Counted from the first letter of the stretch, positions 30,086 through 39,400 are shown. The stretch is DNA of 46,714 nt from Syntrophaceae bacterium UBA2192 (GCA_002327315.1 DCVI01000173.1:10971-57684), one strand, 5' to 3'. The notes: generated by a model from the sequence alone, not told the origin. A program made the numbers and translations.

Positions 30086-30637
30086 ATGCTGAGCTGCAAC
30101 ACACAGGGGATGAACGAAGTGGACGTGAATACCGATCTGAATGGCCACCTGGACTCTCTGCTGGGCGTGATGAGAAAGGAACTCGAAGCCTACAGGGAAC
30201 TTGCAGATGCCATTGAGGGCGAAAAAGGGGTCCTGATGAAACCCTCCCTGGAGAGCCTCAACGCGAGCAATACCCGAAAGGAAACCTGCATCCTCAAGAT
30301 CCGGATCCTGGAAGAGCTCCGGATGAGGGTCCTCGGGAGGATCGCCGCCGTTCTCGGACTCGATGAGCGCAACCTCCATCTGCAGACTCTCCTGCCCCAT
30401 GCGAAGGCGGATCTCCGCCAGGCGCTCCGGGAATGCCAGACGGCACTTCGCTCCCTGCTGGCCCGCATCAACGAGGAAAACCGCCGGAACCGTGCCCTGC
30501 TGGATGCGTCCCTGTCGGGGGTGCGCACCACCCGCCATTTCATGGAGAATCTCATCGGCAGCGGTTCGACGTACATGGGTTCGGGGGAGTTGAACAACGG
30601 CGGCCTGAGCGGCCGGATCTGTTCGGAGAGAGGGTGA
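30086..30637 (+). CDS. flgN: Export chaperone FlgN for FlgK and FlgL
   Basis: FlgN delivers the hook-filament junction proteins to the export gate. The 183 residues are almost wholly helical, with LDSLLGVMRKELEAYRELAD near the start and NRALLDASLSGVRTTRHFM near the end, as in the FlgN family. There are no membrane segments. The ATG at 30086 follows GAAGAGG. An ATG at 30110 is possible. The gene sits between flgM and flgK, four bases upstream of its client gene flgK. Confidence 0.9.
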   Translation: MLSCNTQGMNEVDVNTDLNGHLDSLLGVMRKELEAYRELADAIEGEKGVLMKPSLESLNASNTRKETCILKIRILEELRMRVLGRIAAVLGLDERNLHLQTLLPHAKADLRQALRECQTALRSLLARINEENRRNRALLDASLSGVRTTRHFMENLIGSGSTYMGSGELNNGGLSGRICSERG

Positions 30638-30641
30638 AACC

Positions 30642-32021
30642 ATGTCCGGCATCTACCAGATCCTGAATACGGCAAAGGACGCCTTTCTCGCCAGCCAGAT
30701 CTCCATGGAGGTGACGGGCTCGAACATCGCCAACGCCTCGACGCCCGGCTACGTCCGGCAGCGGGCCGTTCTCGCGGCGAAGAGCCCCGGCGAGGTCGCC
30801 GGCAACGCGACGCAGTCCGGTGTGGAGATCACGACCATCGAGCGGCTCTACGACCGCTTTATCGAGTTCCAGATGGTCGATCAGTCCTCGCAGGTGGGCG
30901 ATGCCTCGATCCGCAAGGAAACCTTCGACCGCATCGAGGCTATCTTCAACGAGACCGACGGGGGCGGCCTCAACGATCTGCTGAACCAGTTCTGGACGGC
31001 CTGGGAGGACCTGTCGGCATACCCCACGGGCCAGGTGGAGCGGACGGCCCTGGCGAACGCCGCAGACAGCCTGGCCACGATGTTTCGCGAGTACGCGGGC
31101 GAGCTCTGCAGTATCCAGACCGACCTGAACGTACAGATCGAGGCATCGGTTGGCCAGCTCAACGGAACTCTCTCCGACCTCGCCTCCCTGAACGACAAGA
31201 TCGTCCAGGGGTATAGCGGCGGCGTGAACGTCAACAACCTTCTGGACCAGCGCTCGGAGCTGCTCAAGAAAACGGCCGGACTCATCGATATTCAGTATGT
31301 GGAGGAAACGGGCGGCGCCGTCAACGTCTTCACGAACGACGGCCGGGCCCTTGTCCAGGGGAACTCGTCCTGGCAGCTCGCGGTCCGGAACAACGGAGGT
31401 TTCTACGACGTCGTGTACGCCGACAATCCGACCGTCCCCATCAACGATGCCATCGGCGGCGGGAAGCTCTCGGGGATGCTCGGCATGAGGGACACGACCG
31501 TGTCGGGCTACCTGACCGAGCTCGACGATCTTGCCCGAACGCTGATCGACACCGTGAACGCCCAGCACGCCCTGGGCTACGACAACTACCGGAACGTGGG
31601 CGGGAACTTCTTCGAGCCCCTCGGCTCCACGGGGGCCCGGGACATGCAGGTGGCTGCCGCCATCCTGGACGATCCGAATCGAATCGCCGCCGCGGCGACC
31701 GTGAATGCCGACGGCGACAACGCCCGGGCGATCAGCGCCGTCAAGGACCAGGGCCTCATGAGCGGCGGCCTGTCCACCCTGGGGGATTTCTACGCCGCGC
31801 TGGTGGGGCGGATCGGCCAGGACGTCGCCGAAGCGGGACGGACGGCGACCCACGAGGCGAGCGTCATGACCCAGATGACCAACACCCAGGAGCAGCGCTC
31901 CGGCGTATCCACCGACGAGGAGATGATGAACCTCATCAAGTTCCAGATGGGCTATGCGGCGGCGGCCAAGCTGGCCGGCGCGGCCGACGAGATGCTCCAG
32001 TCCCTCCTGGATCTGGTGTAA
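30642..32021 (+). CDS. flgK: Hook-filament junction protein FlgK (HAP1)
   Basis: FlgK is the first junction zone between hook and filament. At 459 residues it is shorter than enterobacterial FlgK (about 550). The N-terminus has FLASQISMEVTGSNIANAST and the D1 region has GGLNDLLNQFWTAWEDLSAY, a strong FlgK marker. The region VNVNNLLDQRSELLKKTAGL is also conserved. The C-terminus ends with GVSTDEEMMNLIKFQMGYAA and a hydrophobic helix. Confidence 0.96.
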   Translation: MSGIYQILNTAKDAFLASQISMEVTGSNIANASTPGYVRQRAVLAAKSPGEVAGNATQSGVEITTIERLYDRFIEFQMVDQSSQVGDASIRKETFDRIEAIFNETDGGGLNDLLNQFWTAWEDLSAYPTGQVERTALANAADSLATMFREYAGELCSIQTDLNVQIEASVGQLNGTLSDLASLNDKIVQGYSGGVNVNNLLDQRSELLKKTAGLIDIQYVEETGGAVNVFTNDGRALVQGNSSWQLAVRNNGGFYDVVYADNPTVPINDAIGGGKLSGMLGMRDTTVSGYLTELDDLARTLIDTVNAQHALGYDNYRNVGGNFFEPLGSTGARDMQVAAAILDDPNRIAAAATVNADGDNARAISAVKDQGLMSGGLSTLGDFYAALVGRIGQDVAEAGRTATHEASVMTQMTNTQEQRSGVSTDEEMMNLIKFQMGYAAAAKLAGAADEMLQSLLDLV

Positions 32022-32078
32022 CGACCACGCGCCCTCCGCCGGGCCACCCCTCGACGGCGGGCTGAAGAGGTGTCTTTC

Positions 32079-33593
32079 ATGCCGATGCGCATCACCAACA
32101 ACATGCGGTTCACGACGATCGTCGACAACCTGAACCGGGCGCAGAACAATTACAGCTCGCTGATGGAGCAGATGTCGTCCCAGAAGAAGATCAACCGGCC
32201 CTCGGACGATCCCGTGGGGGCGACGCGCGTCCTGGACTACCGGAGCGCGCGAGACTCCATCGCCCAGTACGGCCGCAACATCGAAAACGCCAATGCGTGG
32301 CTGGAGATCACGGAAACCAAGCTGGGAAACATCGGCGATCTCATCGCCGAGGCCCGCAATGCGGGGATCAACAACCAGTCCTCGGAAACCGCGCAGGTCC
32401 TCGCCCAGAACGTGGGGTCGCTGCTCGAGGAGATCCTCTCGCTGGCAAATTCGAAGTTCGGCGACCGCTATCTCTTCTCGGGGTCCGCAACCGACGGGGC
32501 CCCCTTTGAGCGGATCATCCAGCCCGTGGCGAATTCGGCAAACGGCTTTGACGGTTCCGTCTACACGGGCGGGACCTACACGGGGACGGCGGACAAGTCC
32601 TGCACCGTGCGAATCGCGGGCAGCGGCGCTCCCGGCACGGCCACCTACGAGCTCTCCGACGACGGCGGGACCACGTGGAGTGCCGCGGCCACCGTTCCCG
32701 CATCGGGTACCGTGAGCCTCGGCGACGGCCTGACGGTCCGGTTCGGCGACGACGGCACCACGGAGCTCACGGCGGGAGACCTTTTTTACGTGAACGCCTA
32801 CACCGGCGGCCGGAGCACGGACGCCCGCACCGACACGCCCCGGGCCGCCGCGAACAACGGCTTTGCGGGGACCGTGTCGCTCGACGCTTCGAGCGGGACC
32901 TACGGCGGCGACCGGAACCGGACGTACGCGGTGAAATTCGTCGGCGGCGGCGGCGCCGTCGGGGATGCCGACTACCGGGTTTCCTCCGACGGGGGAAAGA
33001 CCTGGGGCGCCATCCAGACGGCCTCCTGGGGGAACACGATCACCGTGGACGACACGGTGGGACACGAAATCGTGCTCTCGCTGACGGCATCGGGACCGAC
33101 GGATCTGCTTGCCGACAACGATCTTTTCTTCGTGAACGCCACTGCCCCGGGGGTCTACGGCGGAAACGGCGAGGATCTCTCCATCGCCACGGGCCGCGGG
33201 AGTCGCATGACATACAATGTCACGGGGGAGGAGGCCTTCACGGACCGGGGCAGGGGTGCCGTGGATCTGTTCGCGACGCTGGAGTCCCTGAAAACGGCAC
33301 TGGAGAATGGGGACCGGGAGGGTGTCAATGCCCAGGTCGACCGCCTCACCGCCGCCCAGGACAGCATCCGGCAGTACGTGGCCGAGAGCGGGGCCCGGAT
33401 GAGCAGCCTCAACATCTCCAAGGAAAACTACCAGGTTCTCGACAACAAGATCGGCGGCCTGCTCTCCGAGACGGAGGACGTCGATCTCGAGCAGGTCATC
33501 GTCGAATTCAAGATGCAGGAGACGGCCCTGCAGGCTTCCTACGCCATGTCGGTCCAGATCGGAAAGCTGTCGATCCTGGACTACCTGGGTTAA
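32079..33593 (+). CDS. flgL: Hook-filament junction protein FlgL (HAP3) with duplicated insert
   Basis: I chose the ATG at 32079 (MPMRITNNMR, 504 residues), eight bases after GAAGAGG. A GTG at 32070 overlaps that site. The ends are typical FlgL: MRITNNMRFTTIVDNLNRAQ at the front, and DVDLEQVIVEFKMQETALQA and YAMSVQIGKLSILDYLG at the end. The protein is about 190 residues longer than enterobacterial FlgL (317). The excess is two related beta-rich units at about 155-240 and 260-356. Each begins N-G-F-x-G-x-V and ends D-L-F-(Y/F)-V-N-A, which suggests internal duplication of a surface domain. Confidence 0.95.
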   Translation: MPMRITNNMRFTTIVDNLNRAQNNYSSLMEQMSSQKKINRPSDDPVGATRVLDYRSARDSIAQYGRNIENANAWLEITETKLGNIGDLIAEARNAGINNQSSETAQVLAQNVGSLLEEILSLANSKFGDRYLFSGSATDGAPFERIIQPVANSANGFDGSVYTGGTYTGTADKSCTVRIAGSGAPGTATYELSDDGGTTWSAAATVPASGTVSLGDGLTVRFGDDGTTELTAGDLFYVNAYTGGRSTDARTDTPRAAANNGFAGTVSLDASSGTYGGDRNRTYAVKFVGGGGAVGDADYRVSSDGGKTWGAIQTASWGNTITVDDTVGHEIVLSLTASGPTDLLADNDLFFVNATAPGVYGGNGEDLSIATGRGSRMTYNVTGEEAFTDRGRGAVDLFATLESLKTALENGDREGVNAQVDRLTAAQDSIRQYVAESGARMSSLNISKENYQVLDNKIGGLLSETEDVDLEQVIVEFKMQETALQASYAMSVQIGKLSILDYLG

Positions 33594-33669
33594 AAAGGTC
33601 TCAAGTTTTCTGGGAAACGGGTCGATATGTAGCAGTGAAAGGGCAGAAAAATCCGGAAAGGAGGTGGAG

Positions 33670-33695
33670 TAAAGAGGGGGGCTTGAGCCCGATAA
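33670..33695 (+). promoter_or_regulatory. Sigma-28-like promoter upstream of flagellin
   Basis: TAAA (33670-33673) and CCCGATAA (33688-33695) match the sigma-28 elements, seven of eight in the -10, with a 14-base spacer (15 is usual). The predicted start is near 33702, giving a leader of about 63 bases that contains a hairpin. Confidence 0.6.
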
Positions 33696-33719
33696 GATTC
33701 CGACGCTCTTTCAGACCCG

Positions 33720-33735
33720 CCGGCAAGAATGCCGG
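33720..33735 (+). promoter_or_regulatory. Hairpin in the flagellin 5' leader
   Basis: CCGGCA and TGCCGG form a perfect 6-bp stem with an AGAA loop, ending 29 bases before the flagellin ATG. flbT downstream encodes a protein that in Caulobacter acts on a flagellin mRNA leader, so this stem is a candidate target. Confidence 0.5.
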
Positions 33736-33764
33736 TCAACAATCCAGAAAAGGAGACTTGAATC

Positions 33765-34589
33765 ATGGCAATCAGTGACATCTCTTTGACCGCAGGAATG
33801 CGGAACAACCTCGTCAGCCTCCAGGGCACCGTCGATCTTCTCAACAGGACCCAGGAAAGACTGGCCACCGGCAAGAGGGTGAACAGCCCCCTGGACAACG
33901 CGACCAACTACTTTGTCGCCAAATCCCACATGGACCGCGCATCCGACCTGAGCGTGCGCAAAGACGGCATGGGGGAGGCCATCCAGACGGTCAAGGCCGC
34001 CAACGCAGGCATCGCAGGCATCACGGACCTGATCGCGAGCGCCAAAGGTATCGCCCAGTCGGCCCTTTCGGCAGCGACCACGGAGCGCGCCACCCTGGCG
34101 ACGCAGTTCGATGCGATCAGGAGCCAGATCGACACTCTGGCCGGCGATTCCGGCTACAAGGGAACCAACCTCCTGTCCGCCACGGCGGCGGAGCGGACCC
34201 TTGAAGTCAAGTTCAACGAGGACGGCTTAAACAAGCTGACGATCACCGGCTCCGACGCCACGACATCGGGCCTGGGCGTCTCCGCTACGGTGGGCAGTTG
34301 GGCTGAAGTCTCCAACGTCACCGTCTCGATCGGCAAGCTCGACACGGCGCTGACCAACCTGAGAACGCAGGCCAAGACCCTGTCCTCGAACCTCAACATC
34401 ATCACGACTCGAGATTCCTTCACGCAGGGGATGATCAACGTTCTCTCGGAGGGCGCCACAAAGCTCACGGCAGCCGACACCAACGAGGAGGGTGCCAACA
34501 TGCTCATGCTCCAGGTCCGACAGTCCCTGGGCACGACGGCACTCAGCCTCTCCGCCCAGGCGGCGCAGTCTGTCCTGAGGTTGTTTTAG
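33765..34589 (+). CDS. Flagellin, compact alphaproteobacterial-type
   Basis: This is the filament subunit. The 274 residues contain only the conserved D0/D1 domains and a short centre, with no large variable domain. The N-terminus runs SLTAGMRNNLVSLQGTVDLL and RTQERLATGKRVNSPLDNAT, then ASDLSVRKDGMGEAIQTVKA. This style is closest, from memory, to Magnetospirillum/Azospirillum-type flagellins rather than enteric FliC. The C-terminus LQVRQSLGTTALSLSAQAAQ ends in a hydrophobic VLRLF. An AAGGAG site precedes the ATG. The leader carries a sigma-28-like promoter and a hairpin. Confidence 0.93.
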   Translation: MAISDISLTAGMRNNLVSLQGTVDLLNRTQERLATGKRVNSPLDNATNYFVAKSHMDRASDLSVRKDGMGEAIQTVKAANAGIAGITDLIASAKGIAQSALSAATTERATLATQFDAIRSQIDTLAGDSGYKGTNLLSATAAERTLEVKFNEDGLNKLTITGSDATTSGLGVSATVGSWAEVSNVTVSIGKLDTALTNLRTQAKTLSSNLNIITTRDSFTQGMINVLSEGATKLTAADTNEEGANMLMLQVRQSLGTTALSLSAQAAQSVLRLF

Positions 34590-34667
34590 TAACGGGGACC
34601 TGAACGGGAGTGCCTATATCCCGTCGAATTCGGCCCCCATGCAAGACCAGACTCTCGCATAGGCCGT

Positions 34668-34700
34668 GCATGAGGAGGGGCGCTGAGCCCCTCCCCATGC
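34668..34700 (+). other. Stem-loop between flagellin and flagellin-like genes
   Basis: GCATG-A-GGAGGGG and CCCCTCC-C-CATGC form a 12-bp stem with one mismatch and a seven-base loop. There is no U-tract. It could protect the flagellin mRNA end, attenuate the next gene, or serve as an FlbT-type target. Confidence 0.5.
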
Positions 34701-34722
34701 CTGCCTGGCAGGAGGGCACGTT

Positions 34723-35598
34723 ATGGAAGGAATCAGAACAGCAATGGATCGGGCGCTGATCGCCGTCGAGCAGGCAAAGGCCTCGATGGACACGGCGACG
34801 AAGCGGATCAGCACGGGCAAGAAAATCAACGCCCCCGCGGACGACCCGGCCCGGTGGGCGGCTGTCCAGAAGGGACGCTCGATCGACGGGCATCTCCAGG
34901 CCGTCAACTCCGGCCTCGAGTCCGTCGCGATCGGCATCCGCGGCGCCGACCAGGCCATGGCGGCCATCGAAGAGCACATCGATCAGATGATCGAAGCCGT
35001 AAAGCTCTTTCCGCCGTACCCCGAGGGGGACAATTCGGAAGAGCGGATCCGGATGCTCCGGAGCTTCAACGGGATCCGGCAACTGATCGACCAGCTGACC
35101 ATCCCGGCGAAGGACGACCTGGGACAGGCGATCCTGTCCGACCCCGCATCGAACCCGGAGGTGCCGGATTCGTGGCCCGTCATCGTCAATGAGCAGGGGG
35201 ACGTCAAGACGATCGGGCGCCGGGAGGTCCACACGGGTCCCACGGGACTCGACATCCCCGAGATCAGCGAGGCGGACATCACCGAGAACGGAGAGATCGG
35301 AGGCCCTCTGAGCCAACAGAAGCTCGACGATATCGCGGCCAATCTAGAAAACGCCAAGGCCATCCTGAGGCAGCGCAGGGACGCACTCGGCAGCGACGCG
35401 GCAGCCATCGGCCGGGCGAAGTCGTCCAATGAAACGGCAGCCGCTTTCTACACGTCCTACGCAGAGAACCTCGAGGCAGCCGACGTCAACGAGACGGCCG
35501 CTCAGGTGACAAGCATCCAACTCAAACAATCCCTGGCCCTGGAGTCGCTGGGAAGCATCACCTCCCTGCGCTCGGAGCTGGTCGCGCTGCTGAAGTGA
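34723..35598 (+). CDS. Divergent flagellin-like protein
   Basis: The 291 residues keep flagellin-type helical ends. The N-terminal TATKRISTGKKINAPADDPA is the flagellin R-x-S/T-G-K-x-x-x-P-x-D-x-x pattern, and the C-terminal ETAAQVTSIQLKQSLALESL pairs with it. The terminal LRSELVALLK differs from the usual flagellin end. The centre (about 110-200) is acidic and Pro-rich rather than a normal D2 domain. It is probably an exported minor filament or junction subunit, possibly playing the role of a hook-proximal flagellin or cap. It lies directly upstream of flbT (4 bp). Confidence 0.7.
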   Translation: MEGIRTAMDRALIAVEQAKASMDTATKRISTGKKINAPADDPARWAAVQKGRSIDGHLQAVNSGLESVAIGIRGADQAMAAIEEHIDQMIEAVKLFPPYPEGDNSEERIRMLRSFNGIRQLIDQLTIPAKDDLGQAILSDPASNPEVPDSWPVIVNEQGDVKTIGRREVHTGPTGLDIPEISEADITENGEIGGPLSQQKLDDIAANLENAKAILRQRRDALGSDAAAIGRAKSSNETAAAFYTSYAENLEAADVNETAAQVTSIQLKQSLALESLGSITSLRSELVALLK

Positions 35599-35602
35599 TC
35601 TC

Positions 35603-36019
35603 ATGGCACTGAGAATCGAACTGAAACCGCGCGAGCGGTTCATCCTGGGGGGCGCCGTCCTGCAGAACGGCGAGGCGAGATCGGAATTGATCCTCGAGAA
35701 CAACGTTCCGATCCTCCGGGGGAAGAATATCTTGAGCCTGGAGGAGGCCGATACCCCCTGCAAGCGCATCTACTTTCTCATTCAGCTCATGTACGTGGAA
35801 GGCGGCAATCTCGCAGAGCATCAGGACGACTACTGGGCCCTGGTCCGCGACATCGTCGAGGCGGCACCCAGCGTGCTCGGCCTCATCGACGCCATCAACG
35901 AGCACATCGTCGGCGGCCGTTACTACGACGCTCTCAAGCTGACCCGGAAACTCATCAATGAAGAGGAGAGGTTAATCCATCATGCAGACTCAGGTGCAGG
36001 CATACCAGAACACCCATAA
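35603..36019 (+). CDS. flbT: Flagellin synthesis regulator FlbT
   Basis: FlbT is known from Alphaproteobacteria. In Caulobacter it binds the leader of flagellin mRNA and destabilises it when assembly stalls. The 138 residues match the family: MALRIELKPRERFILGGAVL, ILRGKNILSLEEADTPCKRI and YFLIQLMYVEG, then the helical C-terminal part. The ribosome site is weak, and coupling to the preceding gene (4 bp) is likely. The last 38 bp overlap flaF. FlbT is unexpected in a deltaproteobacterial-type cluster. Confidence 0.9.
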   Translation: MALRIELKPRERFILGGAVLQNGEARSELILENNVPILRGKNILSLEEADTPCKRIYFLIQLMYVEGGNLAEHQDDYWALVRDIVEAAPSVLGLIDAINEHIVGGRYYDALKLTRKLINEEERLIHHADSGAGIPEHP

Positions 36020-36368
36020 GATGGTGATGTCGGATCGTGAAGTCGAGGCGTCGGTCCTCACGAAGGGGGCGCTGATGCTCCGCAACTGCCAGGAGAACTG
36101 GACGAGCGGCGGAAACAACGGCATGCTCGACGAGGCCCTCCGGTACAACCAGCTCGTCTGGAGCATCTTCCAGGGGGAGATCACCCGGAGGGACCACCCG
36201 ATGCCCCTGGAGCTGCGGCAGAAGATCCTGACGCTCAGCCGGTTCGTCGACCGGCGCATCTTCGAGGTCATGGCCTATCCCCACTCCGGAAAGCTCAACG
36301 CCATCATCAATATCAATCTCAACCTGGCCGCCGGACTGAGAGGGTCGTCCGGGGTCGAGGAGGACTGA
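35982..36368 (+). CDS. flaF: Flagellin secretion chaperone-like FlaF
   Basis: FlaF is required for flagellin synthesis and secretion in Caulobacter and other Alphaproteobacteria, in place of FliS. The 128 residues show the family features: a short N-terminal YQNTHKMVMSDREVEASVL, then LDEALRYNQLVWSIFQGEIT and LTLSRFVDRRIFEVMAYP. It overlaps flbT by 38 bp, with GAAGAGGAGAGG as ribosome site inside flbT. It is the last gene of the flagellar run. A convergent hairpin follows. Confidence 0.9.
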   Translation: MQTQVQAYQNTHKMVMSDREVEASVLTKGALMLRNCQENWTSGGNNGMLDEALRYNQLVWSIFQGEITRRDHPMPLELRQKILTLSRFVDRRIFEVMAYPHSGKLNAIININLNLAAGLRGSSGVEED

Positions 36369-36398
36369 GAAAAAATCTGTACGATGGAGATCCGAAAC

Positions 36399-36431
36399 AA
36401 GGGCGGCCGACACTTCAGTCAGGCCGCCCTT
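36399..36431. terminator. Convergent hairpin terminator between flaF and the giant gene
   Basis: AAGGGCGGCC (36399-36408) and GGCCGCCCTT (36422-36431) form a perfect 10-bp stem with a 13-base loop. T-rich sequence follows on the plus strand (TTCCGTTTC). It lies in the 83-bp gap between two convergent genes, so it could end both transcripts. Confidence 0.75.
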
Positions 36432-36451
36432 TCCGTTTCATCACCTCAAAT

Positions 36452-39400
36452 TCATCGCTGCACCGAACAACCGCTCCCCTGCCGGCTCCGGTCCGGGGAT
36501 GGCAGGGACGGTCCGTTGTCGGTCCGGGGTTGCCAATCCATGAGGATCAGCAGCTTATTGGCCTGGTCTTTTTTCCCCACCTTGCGCAGCTTCTCGATGA
36601 CGGGAAGGATCTGCGAGCGAGGCTCGAGTCCCGTCTCGTGAAGCCGCTGGAGGTGCTCGGTGCTCGTTCCCGCATGGCCGGCCAGGGCGTAGCAAATGGC
36701 AAGAAGGCTCAGGGCAGGGGGGTAGGCCGGCTCGTTTTTTAAAATCTTTTCCGTCATCTTGATTGCCTTTCGGACATCCCCGGCGAAGAATTCCGCGGCG
36801 GCGCAGTTCAGCAGGAGCTCCCTCGTGCCGTTCGCGTGAACTGCGGCCTTCCGGGCCTCATCGAGCGCCTCGTCGAAGCGATCCGCGTTCAGGCAGGCAT
36901 TGATCAGGTTCACGTAGGCCCGGCTCACATCCTGTGCCGGCTTGCCGTCGAGATATCTCCTCCACAACCGGATCGCGTCGTCGTAGCGGCCCAGTTCGCC
37001 CGCCTGGATCGCAAGCTCCAGGATCGCCCGGGGAGTTCCGCCCGTTTCCTCGATCTTTTTCATTCCCAGCAGAAAGTAGCGCTCGCCCTTCTCGGTGACG
37101 CGCATCCGGTCGAGCTTGCCCGTGTGGTGGACGGGGACGTCGCACGCGACGATTTTCATGCCCGCCCCGAGCATCGACGGCTCGACCAGTTCGTGCACGG
37201 CTCCGGAGAAACGGATCCGGGGGTCGCGCCGGAAGAGCCGTACCTTGCGGTTGGGATACCAGCCCGTTCCGGCCTCCTCGTCGCGATAGGAGCCGTCATT
37301 GGCCGTCCACCCTGCGGTGTTGGGCTCGATGACGTAGTTCCGTGTCGTGAGATCGTAACCGCCGATGCCTTTCGGACTCTTTCGGATGAGGGACCTGAGC
37401 TTTTCGTGATCCCGGGACGAAACGGTCTCGTCGGCGTCGATGACCAGGATCCAGTTGCCTCCGGCCTTCGAAAGGGAGAAATTTCTCGCATGGGAAAAGT
37501 CTTCGTCCCAGGCAAAATCGAAGACCTTTGCGCCGAAGACGGCCGCGACGTCCTTTGTGCGGTCCGTCGAGCCCGTGTCGACGACGACGATCTCGTCGAC
37601 GGCGGCCTTGACGCTCGAGAGGCAGCGGACGAGGTTGGGCTGCTCGTTTTTGACGATCATGCAGAGGGAAAGGGTATCCCTTTTTGCTTTATCCTTGATT
37701 TCCAGGGGACCGATTTTGTTTCTCACTTCCAGGGCGGCGGCGATGAAACCGTCGTCCGTCTCGAAAGCGGCCATGGCGGCCTCGATCTCCTCCATTGCCG
37801 TCCCGTGGTCTTCCTGCGAGATGAGCAGATCGATCAGGAGGAAGACGATCGTGCGGCTCGACGGGTAGAGGTTCCGGGCTTCGCGGAAGAACTTCTCCGC
37901 CCGGGGATGGGCTCCGAGCGACACCGCCGCGGCGTGATAGCGCTCCGTCAGATCGACCACGTGGGGCGAGAGGATGAAACCTTTTTCCAGGAGGTCGATG
38001 GATTCGTCCCGCTCACCGGCCGTCCAGAGCAGGACGCCCAGATTCGTCAGGGGTTCTCCCCAGGATGGATCGGCCGCGGCCGCCTTCTCGAAGTATTCTC
38101 TCGCCTCTTCTGCGGCGTTTTGCCTGAAGGCAAGGATGCCCTTGAGATTCAGCGCGGGGGCATGGACCTCGTTCATGGAAAGGGCCAGATCGGCAAGATT
38201 CCCGGCCTCCTCCAGCTCGTTCAGGCCTTCCCTGCACTGTCCTTCCAGCACCAGCCTGTCCGCGTCCCCGGATGCGATGGGGCATTGCCGGAGGGCATCG
38301 AGGGCATCCCCGTGTCGTCCTGACTGAATCAGCATATGCGCAAGCTCGGTATAGTTGCGCTTGTCCTGGGGATCTTGCCGGATCGCGGAGAGGTACAGGT
38401 CTACCGCTCCCTTCACGTTACCCTGCTGAGAGCTCTTCCAGGCCAGCTCCCGGGCCACGAGAGCCCGGATCTTCCGCCCCTCATGGGGCTTCTGCTCGAT
38501 GTCACGCCACTTGTCATTATAAATTTTTCGATTTCCCGTGAGGGAAGAGCCGTAGTCGATGCGATTTCCGATGAAGCTGCGGCTCCCGAAGTGGTGGATG
38601 AAGACATCGCCTGCGATCACATTCCGATAGCCTGCAAGGGCCGCTCTCGCGCAGAAGTCGTCGTCCTCGAAGTTCCCCGTGCCGAAGCTCTCGTCGAGCG
38701 GGCCGATCTGATCCACAAGACTGCGCCTGAAGAGCATGCAGAAGCCGACCACCCGCCTGGCTTCTGTGCGACGATGACGGTTTTTCTCCCTGAAGGATCG
38801 GGTATAGCTTTCGAGGCCCTCGATGGCATCGTAGCCGACCCTCCCCACCTTCTGGACCCCGCTGATGTTGTTTGTCATGGGTCCGACGATTCCAGCCTCG
38901 GGCGTGCTTTTCAGGCATTCCAGCATGCCCGAGAGCCACCGATCGGTCACGACGGTATCGTTGTTGAGCAGGAGGATATAGTTGCCCGTGGCGGCCTCGA
39001 TGCCCTGGTTGCATCCCTTGGCGAAGCCGAGGTTCTTGCCATTTTCGATGAGCCGGTAGCCGGTGTTCTCCTTGACGAGCTCTCTGAGCCATTGGAGGGT
39101 TCCGTCCTTGGACCCGTTGTCGACGAAGATGATCTCGTGGGGCTCCGGCGTGTGCCTCCGGATGCTCTCGACGCACTTTTTCGAGTAGTCGAGTTCGTTG
39201 AACGTGAGGATGACGATGGAGACATGATCCCCCATATCCCCGGTTTTCAGGGGCATGCCGGAAGGCAGTCTATCTTGAGGGGACACATATTCACGGATGA
39301 TGCCCGCCTCTCCTTTTTTCACGGTTCCATCCTGTTCTGCAACAAAATCCGGACGGATCTTGGCCTGCCATTTCGCGTGCATGTGATGCAGATCAGCCTG

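Noticed and set aside
30552..33065. Long minus-strand open frame (837 codons) opposite flgK and flgL
   Set aside because: It lies entirely opposite well-supported flgN/flgK/flgL genes, has no ribosome site or recognisable domain, and is explained by the third-position GC bias of the real genes.
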